A DNA stretch of 64,000 bases from Symploca sp. SIO3C6 (GCA_010692425.1 JAAHHJ010000001.1:557127-621126); one strand, 5' to 3'. Shown: positions 10,229-20,893, counted from the stretch's first letter. Numbers and translations: made by a program. The notes: generated from the sequence alone by a model not told the origin.

Positions 10229-10259
10229 GGGTGTGGGGTGTGGGGTGTAGGGTGTAGAG
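10229..10259. repeat. (GTGTGGG)n heptamer repeat
   Basis: Four tandem heptamers drift from GTGTGGG to GTGTAGA. They lie upstream of the cyclo-ligase gene in a 290-bp gap that I otherwise find empty apart from the TTATTAC tract. Confidence 0.8.
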
Positions 10260-10384
10260 TAACCTCAGTCACTTTCATAATTTTTACACAGTCCACTTTA
10301 TTTATTTCCGACTACTGAGCTGTGTGCTACAAATCCTTTTTAATTAAATGAGTAATAAGCAAAAATAATAAATGTTCTTGTTGT

Positions 10385-10431
10385 CACTTATTACTTATTA
10401 CTTATTACTTATTACTTATTACTTATTACTT
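10385..10431. repeat. (TTATTAC)n heptamer repeat
   Basis: Six to seven perfect copies of the heptamer TTATTAC lie about 40 bp beyond the stop codon of the GDP-fucose synthase gene. The same unit recurs near 27889, 38411, 47926 and 55216. Confidence 0.9.
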
Positions 10432-10468
10432 GTGGAGACTACCACTGATTCCCTGTTAAAAAATAGCT

Positions 10469-11413
10469 TTACTTACCTCTGATAGAACTATAGTTGTCTA
10501 AAAACCATTTGTAAGTAATTTCAATACCTTCTTTTAAAGAAGTTTCAGCTTGCCAACCAAGGGCATTTAATTTCGATGTATCTAACAGCTTACGCGGAGT
10601 TCCATCCGGCTTAGATGTATCGAACTTCAACTCGCCTTCATAGCCAACGACTGCTTTAATAATCAATGCCAATTCTTTGATAGCAACTTCTTCACCGGTG
10701 CCGACATTAATAAATTCTATATCTTGATAGTTCTCCATCAAGAAAATTAGTGCTTTCGCTAAATCGTCAGCGTATAAAAATTCTCTTAGAGCTGAGCCAG
10801 TCCCCCAGACTTCAACATATTGTGAATTTGAGATTTTAGCCTCATGGAATTTCCTGATTAATGCAGGTAATACATGGGAGTTAGCCAAATCGAAATTATC
10901 TTGGGGACCATAGAGATTAGTTGGCATGGCAGAAATAAAATTCACGCCATACTGACGACAATAATTTTCGCAGAGCTTAATTCCTGTAATTTTAGCAATG
11001 GCATAGGGTTCGTTGGTTGGTTCTAGAAAGCCTGTGAGCAAATAGTCTTCTTTCATCGGCTGTGGACACAATTTAGGATAGATACAAGATGAGCCGAGAA
11101 ATAGAAGTTTTTTTACTTTGTGTAAATAGGCGCTGTTAATAATATTTGCCTCAATCATGAGGTTGTCATAGAGAAACTCAGCACGGTAAATATTATTGGC
11201 GTTGATCCCGCCTACTTTTGCTGCTGCTAGAAACACATAATCTGGATGTTCTTGAGCAAAAAAAGCTTCGACTTCTGTCTGCTTTCTCAAGTCAAGTTCT
11301 TGACTTGTCTTGAGGATAAGATTGTCATAACCATTGGCGCGCAAAGTTCTGACAATGGCGCTGCCAACTAATCCTCTATGTCCCGCTACGTAGATTTTTG
11401 ATTCTTTGTTCAT
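10469..11413 (-). CDS. fcl: GDP-L-fucose synthase
   Basis: The 314-residue short-chain dehydrogenase performs the epimerase-reductase step from GDP-4-keto-6-deoxymannose to GDP-L-fucose. It has the NADP-binding motif [13 protein letters not shown] (residues 9-21), the serine block [10 protein letters not shown], and the catalytic YAIAK tyrosine-lysine pair (about 137-141). Gmd, the preceding pathway enzyme, lies 294 bp upstream on the same strand, which fixes the assignment. The product would be used for fucosylated surface polysaccharide, in line with the glycosyltransferase genes upstream. Confidence 0.95.
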   Translation of the reverse strand: MNKESKIYVAGHRGLVGSAIVRTLRANGYDNLILKTSQELDLRKQTEVEAFFAQEHPDYVFLAAAKVGGINANNIYRAEFLYDNLMIEANIINSAYLHKVKKLLFLGSSCIYPKLCPQPMKEDYLLTGFLEPTNEPYAIAKITGIKLCENYCRQYGVNFISAMPTNLYGPQDNFDLANSHVLPALIRKFHEAKISNSQYVEVWGTGSALREFLYADDLAKALIFLMENYQDIEFINVGTGEEVAIKELALIIKAVVGYEGELKFDTSKPDGTPRKLLDTSKLNALGWQAETSLKEGIEITYKWFLDNYSSIRGK

Positions 11414-11707
11414 CAGACTTTTACCATTGATTTTTATGTCACAAATTACCCCTTAATCTGCTTTCCCCGATTGAAGTTGTATGATTGCTAGTTATTGAGT
11501 ACTTGTTGATCAGACCCAAGAGCCAGACTAAATCTTATCTAGCGATTAGCTCTTGTCTTGCACTCATTAACTAATTTTCAACTGCCCTTAGCAAAACACA
11601 ACCTAATCAGGGGATGGAAATCACTAACCATAATCAGCCTTGAATCAATGCACATAGTTAGATTTATTTATGCTTCCCTCACCCCTTCAATGATTGTGTT
11701 TCTAAAG
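11414..11707. other. gmd-fcl intergenic region
   Basis: This 294-bp gap is longer than usual for the pair and suggests that fcl may have its own promoter. I see no gene, strong hairpin or repeat in it. Confidence 0.5.
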
Positions 11708-12781
11708 TCAATCAACTGTAGTGCCGCGAACAGGAAGAAAAACTTTATCTGAGGATTGCCGCCCATTGCCGTTAGGTGAAGTGAGCCCCACAGCTTGCAA
11801 GTCTGCATCCACCATTAATTTCACCAGTTCCTCAAAAGTCACAGAAGGTTCCCAACCAAGCTTCTGCTTCGCCTTAGTGGGATCACCAATCAATAAATCT
11901 ACTTCGGCAGGGCGTAGATAACGTGGGTCAAACTCCACGAAATCATGCCAATCAAGATTGACGTAATTAAAGGCAATATCCAAAAATTTTCGGATTGAGT
12001 GGGTTTCGCCCATAGCAATGACATAATCATCTGGTTCATCTTGCTGTAGCATCATCCACATTGCCTTGACATAGTCTTTGGCATAACCCCAATCTCGCTG
12101 AGCATCAAGATTACCGAGGTAAAGTTTTTTCTGCTTGCCAACCATAATTCGAGCAAGTGCCCTAGTAATCTTGCGAGTCACGAAGGTTTCACCACGGCGC
12201 GGCGATTCATGGTTAAAAAGTATGCCATTGCAGGCGAAGATACCATAAGATTCGCGATGATTGACTGTCTGCCAGTGGGCATAGACTTTTGCGCAAGAAT
12301 AGGGACTGCGAGGATAGAAGGGAGTTGTTTCCTTCTGGGGTACTTCCAGCACCTTACCGAACATTTCAGAAGAACCGGCTTGATAAAAACGTACATCAAC
12401 ACCAGTGCGATGGACATAGTCTCGTATTGCTTCGAGCAGACGCAGTGTACCCATAGCTACAGAGTCAACAGTGTACTCTGGTGAGTCAAAACTGACGCGC
12501 ACATGGGATTGAGCGCCTAAGTTATAAATTTCTTTTGGTCTAACTTCCTCTAAGATGCGGCGCAAAGTTACACCATCAGTCAAGTCACCGTAGTGGAGGA
12601 AAAACCTAGCTCCTTCCTTGTGACGATCCTCATAGATATGATCAATGCGATCAGTGTTGAAAGTAGAAGTTCTACGGATAATACCGTGAACCTCATAGTC
12701 TTTTTCCAGTAGCAATTCACTTAGGTAAGAGCCGTCTTGACCAGTAACTCCAGTGATTAGTGCTCGCTTGCGTAGCGTCAT
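11708..12781 (-). CDS. gmd: GDP-mannose 4,6-dehydratase
   Basis: The 357-residue enzyme converts GDP-mannose to GDP-4-keto-6-deoxymannose. It has the Rossmann motif [14 protein letters not shown] (about residues 8-21), the GSSEMFG threonine/serine region and the catalytic YSCAK motif in [14 protein letters not shown]. Length and order are typical. It feeds GDP-L-fucose synthase downstream. The 5' leader region contains a 9-bp-stem hairpin (TTTAGGTTA/TAACCTAAA, 12862-12893) that could lie in the transcript leader. Confidence 0.96.
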   Translation of the reverse strand: MTLRKRALITGVTGQDGSYLSELLLEKDYEVHGIIRRTSTFNTDRIDHIYEDRHKEGARFFLHYGDLTDGVTLRRILEEVRPKEIYNLGAQSHVRVSFDSPEYTVDSVAMGTLRLLEAIRDYVHRTGVDVRFYQAGSSEMFGKVLEVPQKETTPFYPRSPYSCAKVYAHWQTVNHRESYGIFACNGILFNHESPRRGETFVTRKITRALARIMVGKQKKLYLGNLDAQRDWGYAKDYVKAMWMMLQQDEPDDYVIAMGETHSIRKFLDIAFNYVNLDWHDFVEFDPRYLRPAEVDLLIGDPTKAKQKLGWEPSVTFEELVKLMVDADLQAVGLTSPNGNGRQSSDKVFLPVRGTTVD

Positions 12782-13293
12782 ACTTAAATCTTCCTGTAAC
12801 GAATATGTGAACCTAAGATAGGTGCAGATTAAAGGGAAAATCCCACAAGTATTGGCTGGGGTTTAGGTTAATCAATTCCTAAGCTAACCTAAAATTTTAG
12901 TAATGGCTCTAGTTTAGTAGGCATAAATCTGTCTGTGGTTATAACAATGTTGACGCTTACGAAGCCTGATCAAAGAAAATTCTCTCATCGAGAGTATTTG
13001 TAAATCTCGATAGTTCTTGAAGGACAAGGAGACTGTCTCCAGAATCCCGAGGCAGATAAGTTAAATAGCTTGAGCAAGAGATAACCGCTGTTTTTTTGTT
13101 CCTTACCTCTAGACTCTCTTCCTAAGTCCTATCTACTTACCTCAGTGTCATTTAGCATAAGGCATAAAGCAAGACAGTGATCCTCTCCTCGTCCCCTTGG
13201 CAGCACCATTACCCAAGATGTTAAACAGTTCTCTTAGTAGAGAAGAGCCTTAGAAGGCTCAAATAAATAATTAAACTGTCTGCGTATCTCCAT
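12782..13293. other. Intergenic region between gmd and the sugar transferase
   Basis: This 510-bp gap contains the gmd leader hairpin (12862-12893) and the probable terminator of the upstream transferase gene (13245-13260). I see no coding potential in it. Confidence 0.55.
13245..13260 (-). terminator. Short hairpin terminator after the sugar transferase
   Basis: GAGCCTT-AG-AAGGCTC forms a perfect 7-bp stem 34 bp beyond the stop codon. On the minus strand it is followed by CTTCTC rather than a long T-run, so the call is moderate. Confidence 0.5.
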
Positions 13294-14025
13294 TCAATAA
13301 GCACCATTATTTTGGGGAAAGATAATCACACCAATTGTCTTCACAACTAGCAATAGATCTAGCCAGAAATTTCTGGAATTTACGTAGTAAACATCCATTT
13401 GTACGCGACGGTTATAGGGTATATCATTACGCCCTGACACTTGCCATAAACCAGTAATACCTGGTCTAATTGTTAGTACTTTATCCATGTGACGCCCATA
13501 TTTGTGGATTTCCTCTGGCACTAAAGGTCTCGGTCCAACAACACTCATATCTCCCTTCAAAACATTCCAAAATTGAGGAAATTCATCAAGGCTAGTGAGC
13601 CGCAAAAATCTTCCGATCCACGTAATTCGAGGGTCTTTTTTGAGTTTAAAATTCTCCTCAAATTCTTCACGTAGAGCAGGTGATGTTGCGATCATATCTA
13701 ATAAAATTTCGTCAGCATTATTGACCATAGTCCTGAATTTAATGCAGCCAAAAGGTTTATAATTTTTACCTACACGTTCCTGGATATAAAAAATTGGGCC
13801 AGGGGAACTAATAGCAATCAGCATTGCTAAGAGCAGGTAAATTGGCAGCAACAAAATCAGAACTGATAACGAAAAAATGACATCAAACAGCCGCTTGGCT
13901 AAATTTCCGTCTAAGCGATGTCGAGCTAGACCTATTTGTCCGCTGCGCGAAGCAGGTAGCTGAAAACCTCGCTTCACCAACACTTGCAACATCTTGACGG
14001 AGATAAGTTGGCTTTGAGCAGTCAT
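13294..14025 (-). CDS. Polyprenyl-phosphate sugar phosphotransferase (exopolysaccharide initiating)
   Basis: The 243-residue protein belongs to the bacterial sugar transferase family (PglC/WcaJ C-terminal type). It transfers a sugar phosphate to undecaprenyl phosphate at the membrane, starting a polysaccharide repeat. It has one hydrophobic segment (about residues 45-72), the catalytic block SSPGPIFYIQERVGKN, the KFRTM motif, LTSLDEFPQFWNVLKGDMS, VGPRPL and the RPGITGLWQ signature. It lacks the extra membrane segments of full WcaJ, so it is the short, single-domain form. It belongs with the neighbouring fucose and GT4 genes. Confidence 0.92.
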   Translation of the reverse strand: MTAQSQLISVKMLQVLVKRGFQLPASRSGQIGLARHRLDGNLAKRLFDVIFSLSVLILLLPIYLLLAMLIAISSPGPIFYIQERVGKNYKPFGCIKFRTMVNNADEILLDMIATSPALREEFEENFKLKKDPRITWIGRFLRLTSLDEFPQFWNVLKGDMSVVGPRPLVPEEIHKYGRHMDKVLTIRPGITGLWQVSGRNDIPYNRRVQMDVYYVNSRNFWLDLLLVVKTIGVIIFPQNNGAY

Positions 14026-14390
14026 CTTACTCCTTCACTTCACACACCACACGTCATGATCATAAAGCCACAAGAGGCTGGCTATGGTGAATAAGCCTCT
14101 GAACAACAACAAGTTGTTGAGACAAGCATGATACCAAACCCGCTTCTATCAATCCTTCTCAAGGAGTGAGCTTTTTTCTTCTATACTCCTCTACTTCCAG
14201 GAACTTTCCCAGCTTGCTCATGCTCAAATGCTCCATAGAGGGCAATCAACTAGATTGGGTATTAATTTTGTTTCCCCCTCTCTCAGGGAACCGTCGAGGG
14301 ACTACCTGCTAGCAATGCCTCTCCTAATTGATCATATTTCCTCGACCTAGATAAAGACTTGTTCATTGGGGAACATTTCCGTAGGTAAAA
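14026..14390. other. Intergenic region upstream of the sugar transferase
   Basis: A 365-bp gap. It contains a small inverted repeat (AGAGGCT/AGCCTCT around 14070-14097) and otherwise nothing that I recognise. Confidence 0.4.
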
Positions 14391-15527
14391 TCAACACTGG
14401 TATTCTCGATAGTATCGCTCTATAAAAGCCAAATAACGCTCACTAAATATTTTTGGAGAGAATCGGTCGGCGTTTAATCTGCTTGTTTCGGGACTAAACT
14501 CTCTTTTAACAGACTCAAAATAATTCACGGCTTCCCTCAGGGCTAATGAAGTTTGGTCTCTAAAAAATAGACCTGTAGCACGATCCGGATGTTGCCTAAA
14601 TTCCCAAATAGTTTCGAGGGCTCCACCTGCGCCATAGGCAATTACAGGTGTACCGCAGGCCTGTGCTTCTACCAGAGCAATACCAAAATCTTCACAGGCA
14701 GCATATACAAAAGCTTGGGCTCTTGCCATATACTGTTCAACTACGGAATCTGGCTGAAACCCCAATATTTGCACATTGGCTCGAGCCAGTTTGCTGATTG
14801 TTGTCAACTCTGGTCCATCACCAATTACTACCAGCCGATGTCCAAGTTGATTGAAAGCTTCAACAATCAAATCGACTCGCTTGTAACTCACTAGCCTGGA
14901 AACTGTCAAATAAAAGTCTTCTTTTTGAACTTGGAAGGGGAATCTTTCAATATTGACTGGTGGGTAAATTACTTCTGCTTGACGCCTGTAGCAACGCCAG
15001 ATGCGCTTTGCTGTGTGTTTAGAGTTAGCAATAAAGTGGTCTACTCGATTTGCCGAAATCGCATCCCACAGGCGCAACTGATGCAGGAAATAACGTGTGA
15101 GCCAACCCAGAGCCCCTCGCCCCATGGGACTACTGCGTAGGTAATCAAAAGTCAAGTCCCAGGCATAGCGCATGGGCGTATGGCAGTAGCAGATGTGTAA
15201 TTGTTGTGGACTGGTGAGGACTCCCTTGGCAACAGCATGGGCAGAGGAAAGAATGACGTCATACTCACGTAAATCAAGCTGTTCAATCGCCAAGGGTAGC
15301 AGTGGCAGATACTTCTGGACGCCGCTACCTGCAAAGGGGAAATTTTGCAAGAAAGTTGTACCAATCTTGCTGCCAAACAAATAACTTTGAGGATTTGTCG
15401 ATTCAAAATCAATTAGGGCATAAAGGTCGGCATCAATGTGCTTTAAAATTTCTTGAACCACTAGTTCAGAGCCACCAGTGGCTTTGGGGGTTAACCACTC
15501 ATGAACCAAGGCATATTTCAACGACAT
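14391..15527 (-). CDS. Glycosyltransferase family 4 protein
   Basis: The 378-residue protein is a GT-B fold, nucleotide-sugar-dependent glycosyltransferase. The donor-binding domain shows VVIGDGPELTTISKLA (about 235-250) and the signature CEDFGIALVEAQACGTPVIA with GAGGALETI, which holds the E-x7-E type motif. The N-terminal VHEWLTPKATGGSELV is the acceptor-side glycine loop; the start resembles WbaZ-like mannosyltransferases. The genomic neighbourhood supports a role in assembling the surface polysaccharide. The exact sugar is not determined. Confidence 0.9.
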   Translation of the reverse strand: MSLKYALVHEWLTPKATGGSELVVQEILKHIDADLYALIDFESTNPQSYLFGSKIGTTFLQNFPFAGSGVQKYLPLLPLAIEQLDLREYDVILSSAHAVAKGVLTSPQQLHICYCHTPMRYAWDLTFDYLRSSPMGRGALGWLTRYFLHQLRLWDAISANRVDHFIANSKHTAKRIWRCYRRQAEVIYPPVNIERFPFQVQKEDFYLTVSRLVSYKRVDLIVEAFNQLGHRLVVIGDGPELTTISKLARANVQILGFQPDSVVEQYMARAQAFVYAACEDFGIALVEAQACGTPVIAYGAGGALETIWEFRQHPDRATGLFFRDQTSLALREAVNYFESVKREFSPETSRLNADRFSPKIFSERYLAFIERYYREYQC

Positions 15528-15665
15528 TTATCCAGAATACTTCTCAGAGTAAGAGCTTACCCCAAGGTGAGGCACTAAGGATTTGATTGGCTCTGATGTT
15601 CCGATAAGAGCATGTTTGGGTCTACTCCTGTAGGATCTTCAGTCATTGCCTAAGGATGCTCTATA

Positions 15666-16103
15666 CTACTCTGAGCAGTAAGAATCAAAGTCTGCCAGTA
15701 ATTGCTCTTCAGGGGTAGTAGCTTTAAGAAGATCGTTCTTGGCTAGCTCTGCTGCTTCCCTGTCTTGCTTCTTGTATGCGGCGATGAAATCCTTTGTAGC
15801 TTGGCTGGTATCACGATACATTTTCACAAAACCTGTCTGATAGTATTTGAGCTTTTTGTCTTGGACTTCTACTGCCTCCATTTTTTGAGAAGCCTCTTCC
15901 ATCGCCTCAGCTGCTTGGAGAGCTGCCTTGGGGTCTTTTGCCTGAGCACCTTTGGCATGAGATGTGACTTCATTTACTGCATCTCCTGCAATTTTATTTA
16001 TTTTTGCACACTGAACAATCCTGCTTTCACTACAGCTAGCGCTCAACAAGCTCATGGCAGCAGTAATTTGCACCAAAAAAAAGTATCGCTTGGGAAAATG
16101 CAT
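15666..16103 (-). CDS. Putative exported lipoprotein of unknown function
   Basis: I start this 145-residue protein at the ATG at 16101-16103, because AGGAGA lies 9-10 nt upstream; the frame is open further to 16190. The N-terminus MHFPKRYFFLVQITAAMSLL followed by SASC is a signal peptide with an imperfect lipobox. The mature part is Ala/Lys/Glu-rich and probably helical (KDPKAALQAAEAMEEASQKM and FIAAYKKQDREAAELAKN), with a final cysteine near the end. No known domain is recognised. Confidence 0.6.
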   Translation of the reverse strand: MHFPKRYFFLVQITAAMSLLSASCSESRIVQCAKINKIAGDAVNEVTSHAKGAQAKDPKAALQAAEAMEEASQKMEAVEVQDKKLKYYQTGFVKMYRDTSQATKDFIAAYKKQDREAAELAKNDLLKATTPEEQLLADFDSYCSE

Positions 16104-16576
16104 CAACCCTCTCCTAATGAGTTGTAAGCACTTTCGTTGTCGTAGCATATTCTCCCCATGCTGATTACCTTGATCTTTATGAAGCTGCACTATATTTTAC
16201 CCCCTGTCTATCAACGCCCCCCCTTACTAAGGAGGGAATACATGAGGAAAGTCTGGGGACAAACAGACAGAGGGAGGGAAGAGGGGGAGGACAAGGGGGA
16301 ATGAATGTATACAAAAATCTTTCCACACTTCCCCATCTCTGTTTCTCCCCTCATACTCCCCCCTGCCTCTGCAAGCTACCTCTGATCATCTTTCAATGTT
16401 GCCAGTGGCAGGTATAATGCCTCATATTAAAGGAATTAAACTCCTGCAATGAGCAATTGAGGGTCTCAGGACAGGAGATGCTATCTGTTGTTATTTTTTT
16501 GTTGTTATTTTGATGTGGTTGGACTAACAACTAACCAGAAAACAGCTAACAACCAATAACTCACAATTTCTTAACT
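16104..16576. other. Divergent intergenic region
   Basis: This region separates a minus-strand lipoprotein gene from a plus-strand YdcF-like gene and must hold both promoters. It contains purine-rich G/A stretches (16255-16305). I see no further gene. Confidence 0.45.
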
Positions 16577-17647
16577 ATGTTTCTACTACTGACTCAAGTA
16601 CTGCTGTGGCTACTAATTACATTCATTCTTTACAATCTTTTGACCAAAGTGATCCCGAAGCAATACTTTACTTTGCTTGGGGGTCTGTTTCTGTTTGCAG
16701 TCATTGTACTGGCGTTTTTCTTCCCTGATGATCCCCTTGTTTCGGCAGCATGGCGAGTTCTCTCTTTTCCCCTAACACCAGTAGGAGCTTGTATCTTGCT
16801 ATTGGCTATTAGCATGCGCAATGGTCTTGAGAAATCCAAGAATTATATTTTGGCAGCACTACTGATTTTGCTGATCTCAAGTACACCTTTGGTTTCTAAC
16901 CTATTGGTTCAAAGTGCTGAGATAGATGCCCTCAGTGCTGAACAAAGAAGGCAGTTGGCAATTCAGCGTGAGAGCCCTGGAACCCCACAAACTCAAGTAG
17001 CAGATGCTATTGTCTTGCTGGGACAGGGAACAACCCAGGCAAGGGTTCTACCAGATGGTCAGAGGCAAGTTCAACTAACAGAGAAAAGCGATCGCATCCT
17101 TCATACTGACCGCATCTTTCAGCAACAGCGAGCCTTGGGTGCTAACCCAATTATAATCGTCAGTGCTGGGCCTAGACCAGCTTGGCAAGGAAATGGCAGC
17201 CAGATTTCTGAGGCTAATGATATTGCTCAAGTGCTAACGCAATTGGGTGTTCCTCAAGACAGGATTGTACCTGAACCCTTTAGCCTCAACATGCACAGTA
17301 GTGCTGAACAGGTAAAGAGAATTTTGGAGGAGCGAGGACTAGTCAACGGTAGGATTTTTGTGGTCACTTCTGGTATAAATAGCCGTCGTTCCAGGTTAAC
17401 TTTTGCCAATGTTGGTCTTACTGTTGTTCCTCAACCTACTGATTTTCAAGGATCTCAGTTAGCTGCTAGGCCAGAAACTACTGTAACTGCACAACCATTC
17501 CTAGGGTCGAATTTCTTACCTCCTATTCGGGTAGAATCTTTTGTGCCTAGTGTCGAAGCTTTGACAGTAACTACAAAAGTTTGGGAAGAGACTTTGATTC
17601 GGATTTACTACATCTTACGAGGCTGGACAGGGCAAGAGCCTTTGTAA
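16577..17647 (+). CDS. YdcF/ElyC (DUF218) family membrane protein
   Basis: The 356-residue protein has four hydrophobic segments in the first 115 residues and then a DUF218 domain (about 139-300). The domain shows ADAIVLLGQG, VSAGPR, the acidic SEANDIAQVLTQLGVPQDRI block, NMHSSAEQ and FVVTSGINSRRS. Related proteins (ElyC, SanA, YdcF) influence envelope or peptidoglycan metabolism; the biochemical activity is not settled. The gene ends with a strong terminator at 17692 and seems monocistronic. Confidence 0.82.
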   Translation: MFLLLTQVLLWLLITFILYNLLTKVIPKQYFTLLGGLFLFAVIVLAFFFPDDPLVSAAWRVLSFPLTPVGACILLLAISMRNGLEKSKNYILAALLILLISSTPLVSNLLVQSAEIDALSAEQRRQLAIQRESPGTPQTQVADAIVLLGQGTTQARVLPDGQRQVQLTEKSDRILHTDRIFQQQRALGANPIIIVSAGPRPAWQGNGSQISEANDIAQVLTQLGVPQDRIVPEPFSLNMHSSAEQVKRILEERGLVNGRIFVVTSGINSRRSRLTFANVGLTVVPQPTDFQGSQLAARPETTVTAQPFLGSNFLPPIRVESFVPSVEALTVTTKVWEETLIRIYYILRGWTGQEPL

Positions 17648-17691
17648 TTTTTGGCAACCCCCCTACACTTATTAATTGGTAAATAATCAGT

Positions 17692-17740
17692 AAGGCGATT
17701 GATCACACTTCTAGAAGTAGTTATGATCAATCGCCTTTTT
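17692..17740 (+). terminator. Rho-independent terminator
   Basis: A 14-bp perfect stem (AAGGCGATTGATCA, 17692-17705, paired with 17724-17737) with an 18-nt loop runs into TTTTT. It lies 45 bp after the YdcF-like gene and faces the convergent PTOX gene. Confidence 0.88.
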
Positions 17741-17773
17741 CGTGTATGAGAACTCAATCGGTAGAGCTAATTT

Positions 17774-18433
17774 TTATACAAGCTCTTTCTTCGAATTTTG
17801 ATTAGCTTTGAAATCTAAATCCGTACCTGGCTCCTGACATGCTGTCATCGTTTTAACATGTTCGAGTTCATCATCTCTGATTGCTACGAAGACATCATAG
17901 AGGTTATTGATTGTAGGGCGTCGTAGCTCTACTGCTTGAGCTGTTTGAAAGGCGTCAAACATGTAGATATCGCCTTCGCCGTAGTACTTGAGGGCAACTT
18001 CTGGTGCTGGCTGAGTTTTTAGTTCCTCCCCATGCTGTCTGACAAATTTGTCGTAAGTATGGTAAGCATGAGATTCTACTTCCTCCATAAATTGGTAAGC
18101 TGCCATCGGCGCTACAGCGTACACAACTACCAGAATCCAGAAGTATAAAGTGGCGCAGAAGTGAGCTAAGAAACGGTCAATCAAGTATTTGTCACCGCCT
18201 AGTGACTCCATAATCAGAAGGTGGTGCATCTCATTCCAGGATTCGGCAAAGTGAACCTTGAGCCAGTTGCATTTACGCCATAGCCCAACTGTTTCATAAA
18301 AATGCAGTACCGAAGTATAGGCAAAGTATGGAACGCGAGCAACTGTCTCTAGTACATAAAATCGCGGATAAGAACGATCCTTGTAAAGATTATCTAAGAC
18401 AAAAACTAGAACGTTTACGAGGAATTTGATCAT
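17774..18433 (-). CDS. ptox: Plastoquinol terminal oxidase (alternative oxidase family)
   Basis: The 219-residue diiron membrane protein oxidises plastoquinol and reduces oxygen to water, relieving over-reduced photosynthetic electron flow. Diiron motifs are visible: LET (E29), NEMHH (E68-x-x-H71), the MEEVESH region (116-122) and DDELEH (E189-x-x-H192). It lacks a plastid transit peptide, as expected for a cyanobacterium. Hydrophobic helices lie near 33-50 and 90-115. It is a single gene with a 700-bp upstream region. Confidence 0.93.
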   Translation of the reverse strand: MIKFLVNVLVFVLDNLYKDRSYPRFYVLETVARVPYFAYTSVLHFYETVGLWRKCNWLKVHFAESWNEMHHLLIMESLGGDKYLIDRFLAHFCATLYFWILVVVYAVAPMAAYQFMEEVESHAYHTYDKFVRQHGEELKTQPAPEVALKYYGEGDIYMFDAFQTAQAVELRRPTINNLYDVFVAIRDDELEHVKTMTACQEPGTDLDFKANQNSKKELV

Positions 18434-19140
18434 TTCCTGTCCTTGTAAATAAATACATTAATCGTGAGTTTAAATTCACGATTTTTGAGCTAATAAATCT
18501 GTCAACTTGTTCAGATAAACCGCAGTTATGTTGCCAGAGGTGTGATAATTCATCATTCATTCGCGACAACACTCAAATTGTTACACAAAGTTAAATCTTA
18601 ATCCTGATAAAAATGTTACATTTTTAGATTTTGCGGGCAGTTTAATGATTAAATATTTATGCTTTTCTTGACAAAAATTACAGATATTAGTATCAAGTTT
18701 ATCTTTTTTTAAATCTTTAACTAAACGAAAAAATAGTTTTTATTCATTCAAAATATATATTAAATTAGTTAGAATTTTAAGTGTTAATAAAGTCAAGAGT
18801 ATAGTAAAATTAAGCCTTCATTTTTACAAAAAGTGTCAGGAGTATCAAAGTAAAGGGAACCATCGAGACTCATAGACAAATAGACCTTAGTTTTTTCTAA
18901 ACGGTTGTGCATCTGCATGGCAATTTATGATCCTTTCTAGAAAGGAAGAGAACCCAAAACAGGTGGGGAATGGTTAATCAACAACTTCTCCCCATCTCAC
19001 CCTCCAATAATTGCGGCTAAAGCATAGCTGTTAAGGTAGGTAGCAAGCCTATCCACAACTTTGCCAATTTGAGAAAATGCTAATTAGGTATAGAATCAAC
19101 AGCATTTTCTCCAAGCAGAAAAAACTGTTACACTTATCTA
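18434..19140. other. AT-rich divergent intergenic region
   Basis: This 707-bp region lies between the ptox and ABC exporter starts. It is strongly A/T-rich at 18580-18830 with runs of A and T. It must carry both promoters. I see no open frame, RNA gene or repeat family. Confidence 0.45.
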
Positions 19141-20886
19141 ATGGTTAACTCGCGTCTACAAAAACTGCTGGGTTACCTGCGCCCTTATTGGCGGCAGGCA
19201 GTGCTAGGTATTCTAGCCCTACTTATAGTTAATGCCTTTGGTGTCTACATTCCTCTACTGATTAGGGATAGTATTGACGAACTGCGTACAGCCTTCAACT
19301 CTGATCAGCTCTGGCGCTTGGCTTTGTTCATCCTCATCCTCGCCTCTTTGATGTGGGTAATTAGGATAACATCACGCATTTTGATCTTTGGGATTGGACG
19401 TAGAGTAGAATTTGACCTCAAGCAAAAGATTTTTCAGCATTTGCTGAGGTTAGATCCTTCTTACTTCTCTAAAAATACGTCAGGGGATTTGATCAATAGA
19501 GCCACTAGCGATGTTGATAATATCCGGCGTTTGTTGGGGTTTGCGGTTTTGAGTTTGGCAAATATAATCTTTGCCTACGGCTTGACGCTGCCGATTATGA
19601 TTGCGATCAATTTACAGTTAACTCTGAGTGCGCTGGTAGTGTACCCGTTGATGCTAATTACTGTACAGTTATTCAGCAAGAAGTTGCGCTCTCAACAGCA
19701 GTCAGTTCAGGAAGAACTTTCTAACCTGAGTGAGTTGATTCAGGAAGATATGAGTGGTATATCCCTGATTAAGATTTATGCTCAGGAGGACAATGAACGC
19801 CGCGCCTTTCAAAACCTCAATGGAAAACTATTAAAGGCAAACCTCGATTTGGCGAGAACTCGGAATACACTATTTCCTGTCATTGAAGCTCTTGCCTCTG
19901 TTAGTTTACTAATCTTACTGTGCCTTGGTCCTGGAGCGATCACTTCTGGCAAACTGGATATTGGAGATTTTGTGGCACTGATTCTCTATGCAGAACGTCT
20001 AGTTTTCCCCACGGCGCTACTAGGTTTTACTATTACTACCTATCAACGGGGTGAAGTTAGTATTGATCGCATTGAGTCAATTCTGTTAACCAAACCCCAG
20101 ATTCAAGATGCCCCAGATGCCATCAAACTACCTTTACCAGTTAAAGGTGAAATCACTGCTGTTAAACTAAGTTACACTTACCCCGGTTGCGCAAAACCGG
20201 CGCTCAAAGACCTGAATTTCACTATTAAAGCTGGTGAGAGGGTGGCGATTGTAGGCTCAATAGGTTCTGGCAAATCGACTCTTGCTAATGCATTACCTCG
20301 ACTACTGGATATTGGCGCCAATCAGCTGTTTTTAGATGGCTGTGATGTTACTAAGCTCAAGGTGCAGGACTTACGCCAAGCAATTGCCTATGTTCCCCAA
20401 GATAGCTTCCTATTTAGCACCAGTATCAAGAATAATATTCGCTATGGCAATCCCTTATCTGAACAGTTAGAAGTAGAATCTGCTGCCAAGCAAGGGCAAA
20501 TCCATCCAGAAATCCTTAAGTTTCCCAAGCAATATGAAACAATTGTGGGGGAAAGAGGAATTACTCTTTCTGGGGGACAACGACAACGCACAACTCTTGC
20601 GAGGGCGCTACTATTGGAAGCACCAATACTGATTCTTGATGATGCCCTTTCTAGTGTTGACAATCAGACAGCTACTCAGATTTTAGATAATCTCTCGGCA
20701 GGGTCTAAACACAAAACTGTGATTTTTATCTCCCACCAACTTTCGGCGGCTGCTACTGCTGATCGTATCTTGGTTATGGATGCTGGTAAAATCGTCCAAA
20801 TCGGTACTCACCAAGAACTCTTGCAAAGTCCTGGGCTTTACCAGTTGCTTTGGAGGCAACATCAATTAGGGGAGGTTTTGAATTAG
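19141..20886 (+). CDS. ABC exporter, fused permease and ATPase
   Basis: The 581-residue half-transporter has a six-helix membrane domain (about residues 1-320) and an ATPase domain (about 335-575). The ATPase has Walker A GSIGSGKST (about 372-380), a Q-loop in AYVPQDSF, the signature LSGGQRQR, Walker B LILDDALSSVD and the switch histidine in ISHQLS. It resembles the MdlB/MsbA class that exports lipids, peptides or drugs as a homodimer or heterodimer. No partner is adjacent. The transglutaminase-like gene follows after 7 bp and is probably co-transcribed. Confidence 0.9.
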   Translation: MVNSRLQKLLGYLRPYWRQAVLGILALLIVNAFGVYIPLLIRDSIDELRTAFNSDQLWRLALFILILASLMWVIRITSRILIFGIGRRVEFDLKQKIFQHLLRLDPSYFSKNTSGDLINRATSDVDNIRRLLGFAVLSLANIIFAYGLTLPIMIAINLQLTLSALVVYPLMLITVQLFSKKLRSQQQSVQEELSNLSELIQEDMSGISLIKIYAQEDNERRAFQNLNGKLLKANLDLARTRNTLFPVIEALASVSLLILLCLGPGAITSGKLDIGDFVALILYAERLVFPTALLGFTITTYQRGEVSIDRIESILLTKPQIQDAPDAIKLPLPVKGEITAVKLSYTYPGCAKPALKDLNFTIKAGERVAIVGSIGSGKSTLANALPRLLDIGANQLFLDGCDVTKLKVQDLRQAIAYVPQDSFLFSTSIKNNIRYGNPLSEQLEVESAAKQGQIHPEILKFPKQYETIVGERGITLSGGQRQRTTLARALLLEAPILILDDALSSVDNQTATQILDNLSAGSKHKTVIFISHQLSAAATADRILVMDAGKIVQIGTHQELLQSPGLYQLLWRQHQLGEVLN

Positions 20887-20893
20887 CTGGGAT

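Noticed and set aside
11558-11752. 64-codon plus-strand frame between fcl and gmd
   Set aside because: It runs into gmd antisense and shows no protein-like features.
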